From the NCBI GenBank assembly GCA_963576565.1, contig OY755047.1, positions 36,547,851-36,611,850 of the forward strand: DNA of 64,000 nucleotides, read 5' to 3'. This DNA is from Aspidapion aeneum. Its lineage: Eukaryota; Arthropoda; Insecta; Coleoptera; Brentidae. The notes beneath the pieces are model-generated. The model had not been told where the DNA came from, searched no databases, and saw only the letters and a list, made by a program, of their open reading frames with translations. Each line of letters begins with the position of its first letter. The stretch's first letter is position 1. Both the position numbers and the translations under genes were made by a program. Of the stretch, positions 43,212 through 54,621 are shown piece after piece.

Positions 43212-44119
43212 GGGTGGCGGAACAAAGATCGAAAGACAAAAGATAGAAAAACAAAAGATCGAAAAGACAAAAGATCGAAATACAAAAGGTCGATAAGACA
43301 AACGATCGAAACCACAGAAGATCGAAAAACAAAAGATCGAAACTACAAAAGATCGAAAAACAAAAGATCGAAAATGCAAAAGATCGTAAATACAAAAGAT
43401 CGAAAAACAAAAGATCGAAAGAGAAAAGATCGAAAGTACAGAAGATCGAAAGACAAAAGATCAAAATAGCGCGTATCAAAATAGCGCATTTCAAAATATT
43501 AGGTACATAGTTTTTACAAAAACTAACTAAACCGAACCCAACGGAACCGGTTCAACTATAGGGTCTCTTTCTAACATATTAAAAAAAAATTCCCGACATG
43601 TTTCCCGGGATCCTACAAGGTATAAAACCAAACCGAACCAGTTCGGTTTGGTTCAGTTCGGTTCGGTTTGGTTCAGTTCGGTTCGGTTTGGTTCAGTTCG
43701 GTTCAGTTCGGTTCGGTTCGGTTACACACCCTCTAGGTTCCCGGGAAAGAAATCAGGAAAGTTTTTTTTTTAAATATGATTGAAAAAGAGACCCCTTATC
43801 GAACTATATGATTTGTGTTAAGTATAGCAAGCCATTGGTTTATTTAACGGTTAGGTAATTTTACCTTACCTACCTTACCTTAACTGTGTATGTGAATATA
43901 CCTAAGCAAACATGGTACGCGTCATTTTGTATATTTCGATCTTATTTACTTGCAATTTTTTTTTGATCTTTTGCCTTTCGATATTTTGTCTTTCGATCTT
44001 TTGTACTTTCGATCTTCTGTATTTTCGATATTTTGTCTTTCGATCTTTTGTTTTTCGATCTTTTGTATTCGATCTTTGTCTTACGATCTTCTGTCTTTCG
44101 ATCTTTGTTCCGCCACCCC
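43212..44119. mobile_element. Minisatellite-armed hAT-like element, 908 bp
   Basis: ACTTTTCC flanks both sides (43204-43211 and 44120-44127), an 8-bp duplication. Termini GGGTGGCGGAACAAAGATCG and the inverse CGATCTTTGTTCCGCCACCC are followed inward by arrays of a 15-bp word, AAAAGATCGAAAGAC (left 43222-43465, right 43955-44105 inverted). The left array ends in two ATCAAAATAGCGC-type words. The middle holds a GGTTCGGTTTGGTTCAGTTC repeat (about 43635-43727) and unremarkable DNA. No transposase. Confidence 0.85.
43635..43727. repeat. GGTTCGGTTTGGTTCAGTTC minisatellite
   Basis: Four to five copies of a 20-bp unit built from GGTTCGGTTT and GGTTCAGTTC halves. Its translation (SVRFGSVRFG) is not a gene. 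Confidence 0.85.
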
Positions 44120-44127
44120 ACTTTTCC

Positions 44128-45313
44128 ACACGCAATTGCAGGCCGTTTGACTAGTATTGAAGTTCGGCCAGCAATCAAGTGCGGAAAAGATATTTTTCGC
44201 AAGAGTTAGGGACACTATTTTTTCCTAAACCGTGCGAAAAACAAATAAAAATAAACGGATTCATGACGGATCTGATACCATCCTAGCTAGCCTATTAGCA
44301 TTAGCATTAATGGATTTTTAATCTAATCAGCTTGTTAGAGTGTCGAACACTATTTTATCTAAAAATTTTTTGAAAATCGATTCAGTGGGTTGGGAGCTAT
44401 CATGTTACGGATCGAAAAAATATACACACACACACACACAGACAGACATCACGACGATATTGTTAAGATACATTAAAATACACCCACATTTTCAGCGTTA
44501 TCTCAAAAAAAAAATTCTTCCAAAATTATACCTTTTCTAGCCATTGCTACGCGGGCAAGGAAAGTAATTATTATTATAAGGCAACATTTAATAAATTCAT
44601 AGCTTTTGTATATATATATAATATAACTTGTTCCTATGTTCCTGGATTCTTGATATGCAAGATCGTTGCCATGCGGAGAAAGTATTCAAACCTTGACACG
44701 ACCTTAACTACGCCAGTCAGTATCGACATAAAAAAACGAAATAAATTTTTTTTATACTCTTTGACGGCTTGACCGAACTCCGCTCCGCGTCGTTTGGACA
44801 ACTGCCGTCGCATGCTGTAAAGTATTACTTTCCGCACTTGTTAAACAATATAATTTTTTCTTAAAAACAGTCTTTATTTTGTCTTTAATTAAAAAAAATA
44901 CAAAAAATCGAAAACAACTTTTTTTAAAAGTTTCTCTTCAACAATTTAAATAAATAAATATAACAACCATATTTATAAAACTATATAACACTTACCTATA
45001 TAAAATAAATAAATATTTTTTTAGATTTTTAGACATTAAAAAATATAAAAGTGAAAAAAACTACATTAAAATCGATTTACAGATTCAAGCTCTAAATGGG
45101 GATAGCAACACACCCCTATGGTATTTTAGTCTTAATTTTCATTTATCCTTCAAATTTTACTCTTACAACTAATAAAAAACAATTACCATTGACTTGACGG
45201 AAAAAAAAATCAGAATCCCACAAATACTCATAAAAAATACAAATACAACGTTAATGGCTAAAATACAATTCTGGTTCCATGTGTATCAAAACTTAAAATA
45301 AATGAATTTTATT
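44128..45313. other. Repeat-derived intergenic sequence
   Basis: About 44330-44560 contains a GATTCAGTGGGTTGGGAGCT block and (CA)n(GACA)n, typical of insect non-coding repeats. A word AAAGTATTACTTTCCGCACT (about 44818-44838) returns in variant form near 56245, so a repeat end is shared. No gene; the 3' side of the Spätzle-like gene. Confidence 0.45.
45308..45313 (-). terminator. Poly(A) signal AATAAA
   Basis: On the minus strand AATAAA follows directly after the TAG stop (TAGAATAAAATTC). It serves the Spätzle-like gene, unless a later signal is used. Confidence 0.5.
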
Positions 45314-45497
45314 CTAAATGTCAACAAAATTCATATAAAGGTCAATCCTACAACAAACACATGTGCTGGGTATCAAGAATTTACCGTATTCCAGCCTTCC
45401 CTTTTCCGAAAGCGACATCAGACGCACGGCGTTGTATTTCTGCTTACAAGTGGTGCCAAATGGTAGATCCAGGTTCATACATTGCCCGCCAGGATTC
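45314..45497 (-). CDS. Spätzle-like protein, exon 4 (C-terminal knot half, stop)
   Basis: A TTTATTTTCAG acceptor precedes the exon. It completes a split Val codon (GT+G) from exon 3 and encodes 60 residues to TAG. Key stretches are NPGGQCMNLDLPFGTTCKQK, YNAVRLMSLSEKG, then YGKFLIPSTCVCCRIDL. This is the end of the Spätzle cystine-knot domain, in which ...C.QKY....L......F..P(S)C.C is the signature. Four knot-type Cys are at expected places (153, 164, 192, 194 of the joined protein), with an extra Cys at 195. Compared with the usual PSCCVC, the first Cys is Thr and an extra Cys follows, CVCC. The C-terminal tail of 12 residues is longer than in many relatives. Confidence 0.85.
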
Positions 45498-47020
45498 CTG
45501 AAAATAAAAGAGTTTTGTTAGATTTGAGAACCCAACGAATCCCACCAAGTAGAGATAGATTGCCCATGATGGTTCAAAAGGCACTTTACGATCAGAGGTC
45601 GGCGGATTTGAATCCCATGCCTGCCAGTACAAACTCGAACCTTCTATCCATTTGTGAATACAAATTCACCGGAGGTAGGTGTAACGCCTGTTTTGGGCAT
45701 CATCGATAAAGGCAAAGTTGATGAAGTTCGAAAGTCACGTTAAGCATATGGTCCCGTGTAAAGAGCGTAGATGATGCTAGCATGATAAAGATCGCAGTGA
45801 TCAACAATGAGTATCAGGTAAAATTGAATCCTTCTTGAAAAAGAAAATTACTTACCGTGGGGGTGAATGGGACTTCATGTAGTATGAATGTGAGAGTCAA
45901 TGACTTGTGAATGTTCCCCTCACCAAGTGACCTCGAGAAAGATTATCTTGGTATCTACCGAGTTGAGCTAAGGTTACTAGATCATGATGCAGGAACTTCG
46001 TGATCTGGCGACCTTAAACTAAGCTGGCAAATCGTCTGCAATAAGTATACCGAGCCAATAAGTATAAAGGAAACGAATTCATTACGCAGGTTTTTCTTAG
46101 CGCCTTCTTAACTCCAGCCCGGAAGCGACTATTTAGTCACAGCAATATCAGACAGGTTGTTTTCTAGTATTAAACGATTCTTATAATGCTGACGTGTCCA
46201 TTGACTAGAACGTGCTCTGTTAAAAGCCCTTTTACCAGTCTTATATTCTTCGTACAAGGTAAGAGAAAATAATTTCTCTGACTCGGAGTTTATTCTACGT
46301 CATTTTTCTGTGTCCTACCAGATCTCCGCCTGTCTAATTCTACCTTTAGATCCATTATACATTTGGAGATCGCGATGTCCTCCATGAGTTCTTGCTAGAG
46401 CATCTGAAGATTGCCAGTTAATCAGCTTCCTCGTTTTCAGAAATACTCTAGGGAATCGATTAACCTTGTTATGTTTTACTATAGTTCATAAAACATCTTT
46501 GCACTCAAACTAGTGCGATATTTTGACCACATATAAAAATGATGGATTTTTTTCGCACAGTGTTCGTAAGGAAAATGGCATAAAGGACTCGATAGAAAGT
46601 AACTTTCTTATACTCATTGTTCACAACATTTACGATCGAGTGAAATTCGTCACTTTCTTTCCTTGTTATGTAATATACTATTTCCTAGCCTGGACGTTGG
46701 AATATTTCTTCCAACCATCTTGAAGAATCGTTTCAAAGCTAGTTTATTGTAAGCAGTTCATTTTTGGAATATGTATAATGTGTACTTTTATATAACTTGC
46801 CCTACATAGAGGATATAGAATCAACGAAAGAAACTGAATGCAGACCCTTTATGAGTGATGAAGAGACCGTTTGACATGTACTGTGCGAGTGACTATCAAA
46901 ATATGTCTGGAAAACCTCAGTTCCACTCGGAGAATCTGAACAAGAGCTCACACAAGCAAGAGGCTAAAATATTCTCAAAAATAAAACTACTACCAACCAA
47001 AAATTGTAAAATCAACTTAC

Positions 47021-47196
47021 ACGCATGTTTCGTAAACCACACTTTGCTCGAACCCTTCTACATTTACGATATACTTCATCCTTTTCGTGTGGTACTCCAT
47101 TGCTACTTTGGGAAACACAGTCATTCTTCGTGTTTGACACATATTTTCAGGCTGAGATTCTCGAAGAGTTGGGAGTTCGATATCTGCTGGTTCTAT
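47021..47196 (-). CDS. Spätzle-like protein, exon 3 (N-terminal knot half)
   Basis: Between the acceptor TTAAATTTCAG and donor GT|GTAAGTTG lie 58 codons plus two bases. The segment encodes ENMCQTRRMTVFPKVAM, then MKYIVNVEGFEQSVVYETC. The block W/K-YIVN followed by Q.V..E.C is diagnostic of the Spätzle/neurotrophin-like cystine knot. Cys108 and Cys146 of the joined protein are the first two knot cysteines. Splice phase (0 in, 2 out) fits exons 2 and 4 exactly. The long intron to exon 4 (45498-47020) holds nothing I recognise. Confidence 0.88.
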
Positions 47197-47257
47197 CTGA
47201 AATTTAAGAAACGCCTATGTTAGACAATGTTAAATGGCCGATAGGAAGATTTTACAG

Positions 47258-47790
47258 AGTGTCTGAAAATACTCTGCCAATTTATGGTCACCTAAGGTCA
47301 CACGATTCTACCCCTACCCTTTTGTTTGGGTTTTGTCTGGTGGATTCTATTTTTTTAATACCTTTGTTTTGGCTTATGTGATTTATTTTTAAGTTGGTCC
47401 ATTAAGATCCAAAACCCAACCTACCTTCTAAATTTAATCTAAAACAAAAGTAATGTTTTTACCAAAACTATATTTTGAAACTACCGCCACAGTTTTTTTT
47501 TTGGCATACATTTGTCCATCGAATTTTATTCATTTTTAAGAGGGACCATCTAGGGCCTAAACCCAATCTGGGTACCAAATTTCATTAAAATTGAGACAAA
47601 CAGACAGACAGGCAGACGGCGCCGGTGCTATTTTGTTCTTGACACGATTACCATAGCTCACACTACTATAGTTATAGTATAAGTGTGAGCTAATACTATA
47701 GTTATTGTCTACGTGTGAGCTAATACTATAGTTATTGTCTACGTGTGAGCTAATATTATAGTTATAGTATAAGTGTGAGCCAGCTGAGCT
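47258..47790 (+). repeat. AGCTCACAC-family repeat, copy 2 (partial) with 30-bp tandem tail
   Basis: ATACTCTGCCAATTTATGG and CCCTACCCTTTTGTTTGGGT match the family in order. GACAGACAGGCAGAC and ATTACCATAGCTCACACTAC close the unit. After it, four exact-length 30-bp units (TACTATAGTTAT...GTGTGAGCTAA) occupy 47664-47783. Confidence 0.75.
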
Positions 47791-47866
47791 AATAAATTTT
47801 GACTTATTCGTAAAAACTCGGAGGAGAAAAATTAGAGATACAGTTTTTAGATGAGAGGCTTCTTAC

Positions 47867-48061
47867 CAAATTGACATTACTAAAAAGCAACCTCTTCAAA
47901 GTTTTCTTCTCTTGCAGTAACTCCTGTATCGACTGCTTTGGATAGACTTCAGTGTTATTGCAACTGTTGGGTGCCAAACACTCTTGCAGTGCTTTTGGAA
48001 CTGAAAACTTTTTCCCTATTTGTCTTTTTGAGTGTGATTTTCGTGAAGATTTTAGTGGGTT
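47867..48061 (-). CDS. Spätzle-like protein, exon 2 (pro-region)
   Basis: Acceptor ATTTTTATTTCAG and donor TTG|GTAAGAAGC bound 65 codons in phase 0. The product is basic at first (NPLKSSRKSHSKRQIGKK), then VPKALQECLAPNSCNNTEVY and PKQSIQELLQEKKTLKRLLF. Spätzle pro-regions show the same plan: Cys...Cys, YP, then a helix with I..LL and a following basic site. TLKR just before LLFSNV, or SKRQ, could be the cleavage point for an activating protease. An N-glycosylation sequon (NNT) follows Cys57. The intron to exon 3 (47197-47866) contains the partial AGCTCACAC-family repeat. Confidence 0.85.
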
Positions 48062-48164
48062 CTGAAATAAAAATTACAGGGTGCTTAAAATGTACAGTTT
48101 ATATCATTATTTTTGAGACAACTTTTTACAACTTTTTTCGTTGGCCTATGCTATGATATAGAGT

Positions 48165-48360
48165 TTAGGTATACGGTCGGATAGTGCCGTGCGGAATAAA
48201 TTACACATAATAATTTATTAAACTAATTCCCAATATAAAACACTACGCCTATGGATCTCCGAAACAGTCAATCAAAAGCTATTGCGGGGCCAGTAGATCC
48301 CCCTCAGTCGTGACGTGGGTGGCTTCAACTCTCGCCGCGCGAACTTTAAGATTCAAAGAA
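48165..48360. repeat. GC-richer repeat remnant in intron 1
   Basis: A GTGCCGTGCGGAATAAAT start and a GCGGGGCCAGTAGATCCCCC block stand out from the AT-rich intron. Likely a transposon piece; not identified. Confidence 0.35.
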
Positions 48361-50610
48361 GAAAAAGTTCAAGATACTGCTTGTCAAATGTTTTTAACAC
48401 GCAGAAAAATATTTAAAGAAAATAGTGTTTGTACTAGGATTTGTAATTAACACACAAGGTGTGTCTGTTTGATTCCTAAAAATAACGATTTTGTTGGTTA
48501 CTTTCCACAGCGTTTACGTAATTGAACACACCCCAATTTTTTTTTATTAAAGATTTACGATATCTTAGAACATGGGCGTACGCAGCATGAAACTTAGGAA
48601 GGGGCAAATGCAAAAAGTTAAAAATAAAATAGGTATTTGATAAAATAAACAAAAGAAAACATAAAAAAAAACATCATCATACATGCCCATCAGTTTTCTA
48701 AATCTTGACCTATTACAGTAAAACGAAACTTCTGGAATATTCAGCAAATCTGCTTAAAATCTCTTCTCTGAAAATATCCTATACTATCCTCTGAAAATAT
48801 CTTTCTACGGTACTACATAGAAATGTTGGCATTAAAATATATCATAGAGCAGTTTTTGTGGGATACGGAAGTAAAACGGGATACCGCAGTTATAAGTAAA
48901 CTCAATCCTCTGCAATATGATTGGTGCTGGTCCGCTGAGCTTAAGTTGGTTTTTGCTCAACATGTGATGTTGTGCGCTGTTTATTGTAAAAACAGCTTGC
49001 GCATTTTATACAGACTTTCCAAAATTTGGTTTACATTAAACAATTAGTGGGTTTATGATCATAATTAAACGCGTTGCTCGCAAAATTAGCCTTTTACTGT
49101 GGATGATTTTTGTTTGAATTGAACTGGTGGTTTGGACAAAACAGGGTTTTTTTAAGGCGGAAAACCGGGGTACCTTGTTAAACCTAGGAACCTATGCCCC
49201 ATTTTTTATTTTTTTTGGTACCATCAACGAAAGTTGAGTTTTATGTTGTTTTTGCAAAAAATCGGCTGAAAATTCGTGTATGAGAGTTAACAGCGATGAC
49301 TAAGTGGCTGATATTCTTTATGAATTTTGTAAAAACTAAATTTTATTCTTATAAATGTAACTTTTTATTTTTTAAATAAGTATTTTAATCTTGGTTAATA
49401 TTTTAATAAATAAAACTTACAAAAATATTGATTCTAAATTACTCAACCGTCCCGCTTATTTTGTCATAAATTATCCTGTATGCCGGGCAAAATGGGGCAA
49501 AGTGAACTTTTCACAAAAATAAAAATAAAATGGAGTTCTAAATCGATTAAACTGAAAATTAAAACATAAAAATAACATATCTATCCAACTTAATTCCAAA
49601 TGACGAACGAAATGGTGATCATTTAGTAGGAGAAATAAACCTATAAAATTAAGTAGAGGAAGGAAGGAAGCTGTACATATTCTACATAAATTACAGATTT
49701 CTGCGCCAAGTTTTTATTTACTGTTCAGTTGTTTACATGAAATCATAGTGCACGAAAATTTTACAGCTGCTGATTATAGGCAATCTACTCTACTTGGGAG
49801 GTAAGACAAATTATTAATTTGATCTACATCATTTGATTAAGCATTTTGTAAGATTTTATTTGATGTATAATTTATTAGGTTTAGTGCAGTTTTATCTTTT
49901 CGAAAAGGTTGATAACCTCACATATAATGTATGCCCTAATATCGGACACTATGAGTTTCCCAATTTTGTTTTTAATTTTAAGCGTTGACAAATTATTTTT
50001 GTATCGCAAAAATATTATGCTAGTGTATGGTTTTAACTGACTAAAAAAAAGTATAATAAATAAGCTCTAACTTTTCTATGGGTTCCAAATATCGGACATT
50101 TGCGATATTGGGACTACCATTTTTAAAATGGTGGTTTTTGTATTCCAAAATATATTTTTATCTGTTTCATAAAAGAATTAAGTTTGACATTTGGCATTTC
50201 AGAATATTGAAAAATATAGTTTACGTAATTGTTTGCCAGCACGTACTTCTGATATATGGCTGAATTTTTTTTATAGGCCAAAACAAAAAAGTATCCGATA
50301 ATAGGCACCTTTTCTCTATCCCATATTGCCCCTCTTTTCGCTATATCGTTTTTCAATTTACAGTCTACTTTTAAAAACGATTATTTAAAATAAACAAAAA
50401 TTACATAAATTAGGTCTTTTGAAGTTCGCGAGCGATGAAATCGAGTTTTCAGATGTTCAACTAGCATTGAATGCTTTCATTGATGATGGTTATTGGTCAA
50501 ACAAAAAATTAAACTGATAACGGACATTATTAGTTTAGCTATAACTCAATGAAATATTCCTTAATATTTATTCTTAACAATTATTTCATACTGGTTGTTT
50601 AAACACTATC

Positions 50611-50773
50611 AGTGGTGCCCCCAGGAATATGTCTTGGAAAAGCCCGAGGCCTTTGGGGGGCCCAAGGCCTCATGATGTCGTATTTCATGCTAATTTTTGT
50701 GTTTATTCATGAAATATGTGAAAAATATATTAAAAAATCTTAGGCGCCCTTTGGGTGCGCCCATGCACTATAT
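50611..50773. repeat. Probable short DNA-element fragment in intron 1
   Basis: CAGTGGTGCCCCCAGG at the left and GGGTGCGCCCATGCACT at the right look like diverged termini of the CAGTGGCG type. No clear 8-bp duplication. Confidence 0.4.
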
Positions 50774-51636
50774 ATCTTAAATATTTCATGCAATAAGAAC
50801 AAATTGCAACTTTGTGACTTTTGAGGAACCCTCGGAAAAATGCAAGAGAACGAACACCATTAGTTTTTAAAAAATAATTTTAATTCAAAATTAAAAAATT
50901 GTCGGTTTAAAACGGGGCAAAAAAATATGAATCAACTTAAATTAAAATAACCCATAGCATCCAACGATAAGTGTATCGTGATGGTGTTGTTATTTTCCAA
51001 AAAGACTGTCCAGTGCTTTAAAAATCTTCTTGTGCTTAAAAAAGGAATAAAAAATCCTAATGAGCTGGCAATTTTATTCACTAGCAGTGGTCTTTTGGAA
51101 TTGGAAGAGTGAGGTATATTTGGATTTGGTAACACTGGGTACTAAGGAAAAAATATGGTTTTTAAAAGAAACTGGAGTATTCTATTTACACGGCAGAGCC
51201 AGCAGGACCCGTTTCCCATCCGGAGCGTAGAAAAATTATTTTAATTTTGATTAAAAAATTAAAATACATGAACAGCAATTTCTTACAAAATGTATTTCCA
51301 GTGCAAGTTTTTCCACAAAGATACCTTATTTTTACTCTGTACCTCCACTGAGATGCGAAGGGGAGTGCAATTCAAAATTGCTTTACCAGGAGAATCGTTA
51401 ACACGCTATATTAATTTTTTTTAAAAAAAGGATTGTCATGAAGATAAAAGCATTGTTTACTAAAAAAAGACTTAAAAATAGGTTTCAGTTCTTTAGGATA
51501 TCCTTGTCTACTAAAAAACAACCAAACAAAGATTTTAAAAGTGCTTCCAAAAATAAGCGTTTGATTGCATATAAATTAATATTTTTACTCGTACATTTTT
51601 ATTCGACTTGTTAATAAATTATTGTTTTATACTTAC

Positions 51637-51705
51637 AGCATTGGTTTGTGCAACAAAAACGCAGCATAAACACATAACGCACACACTTATCACAGACTTT
51701 TGCAT
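51637..51705 (-). CDS. Spätzle-like protein, exon 1 (signal peptide)
   Basis: The minus strand reads ATG, then codes for MQKSVISVCVMCLCCVFVAQ plus TNA, and ends at GCT|GTAAGTAT. This is a classic signal peptide with a likely cut after AQTNA or near it. It ends in phase 0 and joins exon 2 directly, giving a 207-residue precursor in total. An additional unrecognised exon in the 3.6-kb intron (48062-51636) cannot be excluded. That intron contains repeat material (about 48165-48360 and 50611-50773) and chance frames only. Secreted Spätzle proteins are cut outside the cell and activate Toll receptors in immunity and development. Confidence 0.75.
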
Positions 51706-51803
51706 TATGTATAAATTGAAAGTACAAATAACTAATAAAAAAATTTATCTAAAAAATTGATCGTTGCTCTATTATCAAAGTAGAGTTAAAAGCTAATTTT
51801 GCG

Positions 51804-51810
51804 TTTTATA
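51804..51810 (-). promoter_or_regulatory. TATA box of the Spätzle-like gene
   Basis: CTATAAAACG on the minus strand lies ~100 bp upstream of the ATG. A start of transcription near 51775-51780 would give a ~70-nt leader. No clear NF-kB-type site was found nearby. Confidence 0.45.
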
Positions 51811-54597
51811 GTTTTGTTGCAAATTAAATAAGCTATAGTAACTAATAGCTAGTATTCGCAATTAGTAGCTAATTATTAAGGAAGAGTGTTACGGGTTGAG
51901 GTTCAACGATAATATGAAGGCGCCCAAAATAATTCTGCTCATAAATATATTTTTTTCAGGTTAACCGCAAAGCAATGGTTTCAGCAGGTTTACTCATCGA
52001 GTTCAATTGTTTATTCCTAATTTTCAATGTTTATTTAAGGTGCTGTTCAATTTAAAATCCGGCTTTATTCAAAATTACATGAACGAAATATATAAGTCAT
52101 ATTTCAGGATGATTATTTCTAGGCCATATAACCTCTCCCGATTTAGTGCCCATTTTGTCCTGCCTGTCCGCCATTTTTGACATTGAGACAGCTGTCCCAT
52201 TATTTATTTGTCAAAATGGCGGTAAGACTGGTCCTAAGGGTACTAAAACAGGAGAATCGGAGGCGTATTTACCGGGGGTGGCTCTCACACATGTGCCGTT
52301 GTCTTGTACGGATTCTATGCGAATGTCACCCACTCACCCATTTGACAGAACGTCAGTCTTTACTGCCTGGCATGGAATTGCTTCTATTTGAGACTTTGCC
52401 TGGTAAAAGTGAGTTTCATTTATTTTTCTACTTTCATGCCAGATATAGATTCACAAATTCTCCGCGATGAAGTTTTACAAGCCAACGACATCAAGTAAAC
52501 CAGAGGTAAAAAGGCGTCTGGTCCTGCTGAAATTACCACTAAACCTCTAAAATTCCAGTGGAAAAATACACTACGTATAAAACCAAACGGTAAAGAGCCA
52601 CAGCACAAGGTGCCTCGTCTTGTGTTTTATTGGAAATTATTCACAAAGAAAAATTTGCAAAATTAGAGTGCAAAATAAGTAATAATAACACCTGATCTTG
52701 ATATAAACTAAGACATAGATAGGTATGTCCACTTCAATGACTCCGAACAAGCATCTGATAAAATTTAACATAAAAATCTTATAAAGATATTTAATTAAGA
52801 AGATAGGCGGGCCACAAAAATTATAGTGAAGGATGATTATTCCTTTTGAATAATTATACTGAGGTGAGTGACTGCAAAGAGGAGTTGGGAAGCCTATGGT
52901 CAGTTAGTACAGCAAATTTCAAAAAATCGGATTCGACTCGAAATACTCCGTCTTTTATTTTAAGCAGTATATATAAATTATGTCGGGTTGACATTAACAT
53001 TTTACAGTATAAAATAATAAAATAAGTAAAATAAAACTTGATAAAACCAGCTAACAGTATAAGTTTTTATAAATAACGCGCTTGTTTCTGTTAAATTGAA
53101 TTTAATTTTGAACTGAATATCTTTATTAGCTTTGCTAAATTATACATTTAAAAAATAAGTTTGGTCTTCTTTGCTGCAGTTCGGCACCTAAGCTGAGCTG
53201 AGAATGGGCGCTTGGCTGCCTGCAAACTGTGAAAAAATTGTTGCTTTCTTAGCTCTCTCGAAAGGGACATTTTAGAGTACTTAAATTAGCGCCTGATCTT
53301 GCTGAACTTGACTTACTTTTGGCCTGCCAAAACATCCTTGTTTCCTTTTAAGTGACAGTTCTTTTATTTATATGTTATTTATAGAATAATCAGTTGTTCG
53401 GCTTTCGTAAAAATGTTTGGCTAGTGCTTGGCAGGATCAACCATTTTCCAACTTTGTAACTATTTTGGCTTTTAGCTCTTTGGAGGTATTTAAAGCCATT
53501 TTAGGATTAAATACTATGTTTATGTATTTATTATTTATATATTGGTATTGTTAAAATACTGAGGCTTGATAAACCTGACATGGTGGCTTAGAATACACTG
53601 CTCAAATTTTGGAAAAAGTACAGTCGTATCAGATTTTTTTGAAATCAGCTGTACCTCAACAGATATTTGAATTCACTTATAGAAATAAAAACAACAAAAA
53701 CAAACCACAAACACAAAACGTGGGTTTAAAACGCTATAAATCGCATTGAAGTGACAGATGAGAGAGTCATTTTTATTGGTCCAAAAACTCTAAAAACCAT
53801 CCTTATGCTATCTTTATTGAAAGTAACAACAAGTTGTCCTTATTTTAAGCGTCCCAAAAATAGTTAAAAAATGAGTTTCTTAATTCTTTTAAAATATTTA
53901 AAAAAATTTTCATTAAACAAAATGATGGGGGATATTAGGACCCATTTTTCACATTATCCTTTATTTGGGGCATGCGCAGTTACCTTGATCCCTTCAGGAT
54001 AATGTTTATTGCTAATTGTATCCGAATAACGCAGGCTACTGAGTTCCTCTATTTAGAGACAGTGTTGTCGCGCATATATTTTTTGATCGCAGACAATTAT
54101 TTCTATGCGGGGTAATCGGTAGATTTAATTTTGTCAATTATTGAAACTTATTTTTTTATAAAAACTGATAGATATGTGTTGTTTGGCAACAGTGTTCACC
54201 AAATAAGCAAAACTCATTATGTTCTGTAAAGTGTGTAAGAAACCAGAAGAAGAAAGACACAGAAAATAGACCTAATCCTATTTGCCTGGTAGTATTTCAC
54301 TGGTATTGGTTTTTCAATTGTTCCCTAGTTGTTTTCGGAACTTTTTAATTCATTTTCCTTACAGGACATAAAACAGGGTTTTGGCAGATAAATAAAGGAT
54401 GAAAAACACGCAAATAAAAATTGTGTAAGCAAAAGGAAAAATTGGACTTCTAAATATCACGTGACATCTATCATTTAATGTCGCATTAATAAAAGTTAAA
54501 GTTAGCTCATGGAGTGCGTGCAAATTTTATTGGTCCAAAAACTCTAACACCAGTATTTACTAAGACCTTAAGACTTAGCATTGTAGACCGGGTTTAA
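51811..54597. other. Upstream region of the Spätzle-like gene, no gene seen
   Basis: A GC-richer stretch at about 52130-52600 has overlapping 60-97-codon frames on both strands (one includes GVALTHVPLSCTDS) but no recognisable domain or splice-supported exon. The rest is AT-rich. A TTTTATTGGTCCAAAAACTC word occurs at about 53773 and 54521, so some of this is repeat-derived. Confidence 0.4.
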
Positions 54598-54621
54598 GTA
54601 TCAAGTCTATAGACTTGATAC
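54598..54621. repeat. Perfect 24-bp palindrome
   Basis: GTATCAAGTCTA and its exact inverse TAGACTTGATAC stand directly adjacent with no loop. Confidence 0.9.

Noticed and set aside
43041..43494. FRSFVFSIFCF-like and KDRKTKDRK-like frames around 43.0-44.2 kb and 57.4-57.7 kb
   Set aside because: Translations of the GATCGAAA/GGTCGAAA minisatellites on either strand.
45444..45632. 62-codon minus-strand frame ending ESWRAMYEPGSTIWHHL
   Set aside because: It is the wrong-phase reading across the intron and start of Spätzle exon 4. The phase from exon 3 gives the cystine-knot reading.
52146..52608. 81- and 97-codon plus-strand frames and a minus-strand frame in GC-richer DNA
   Set aside because: Looked for a host exon, but found no splice-phase partner or domain. 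Left as unassigned.
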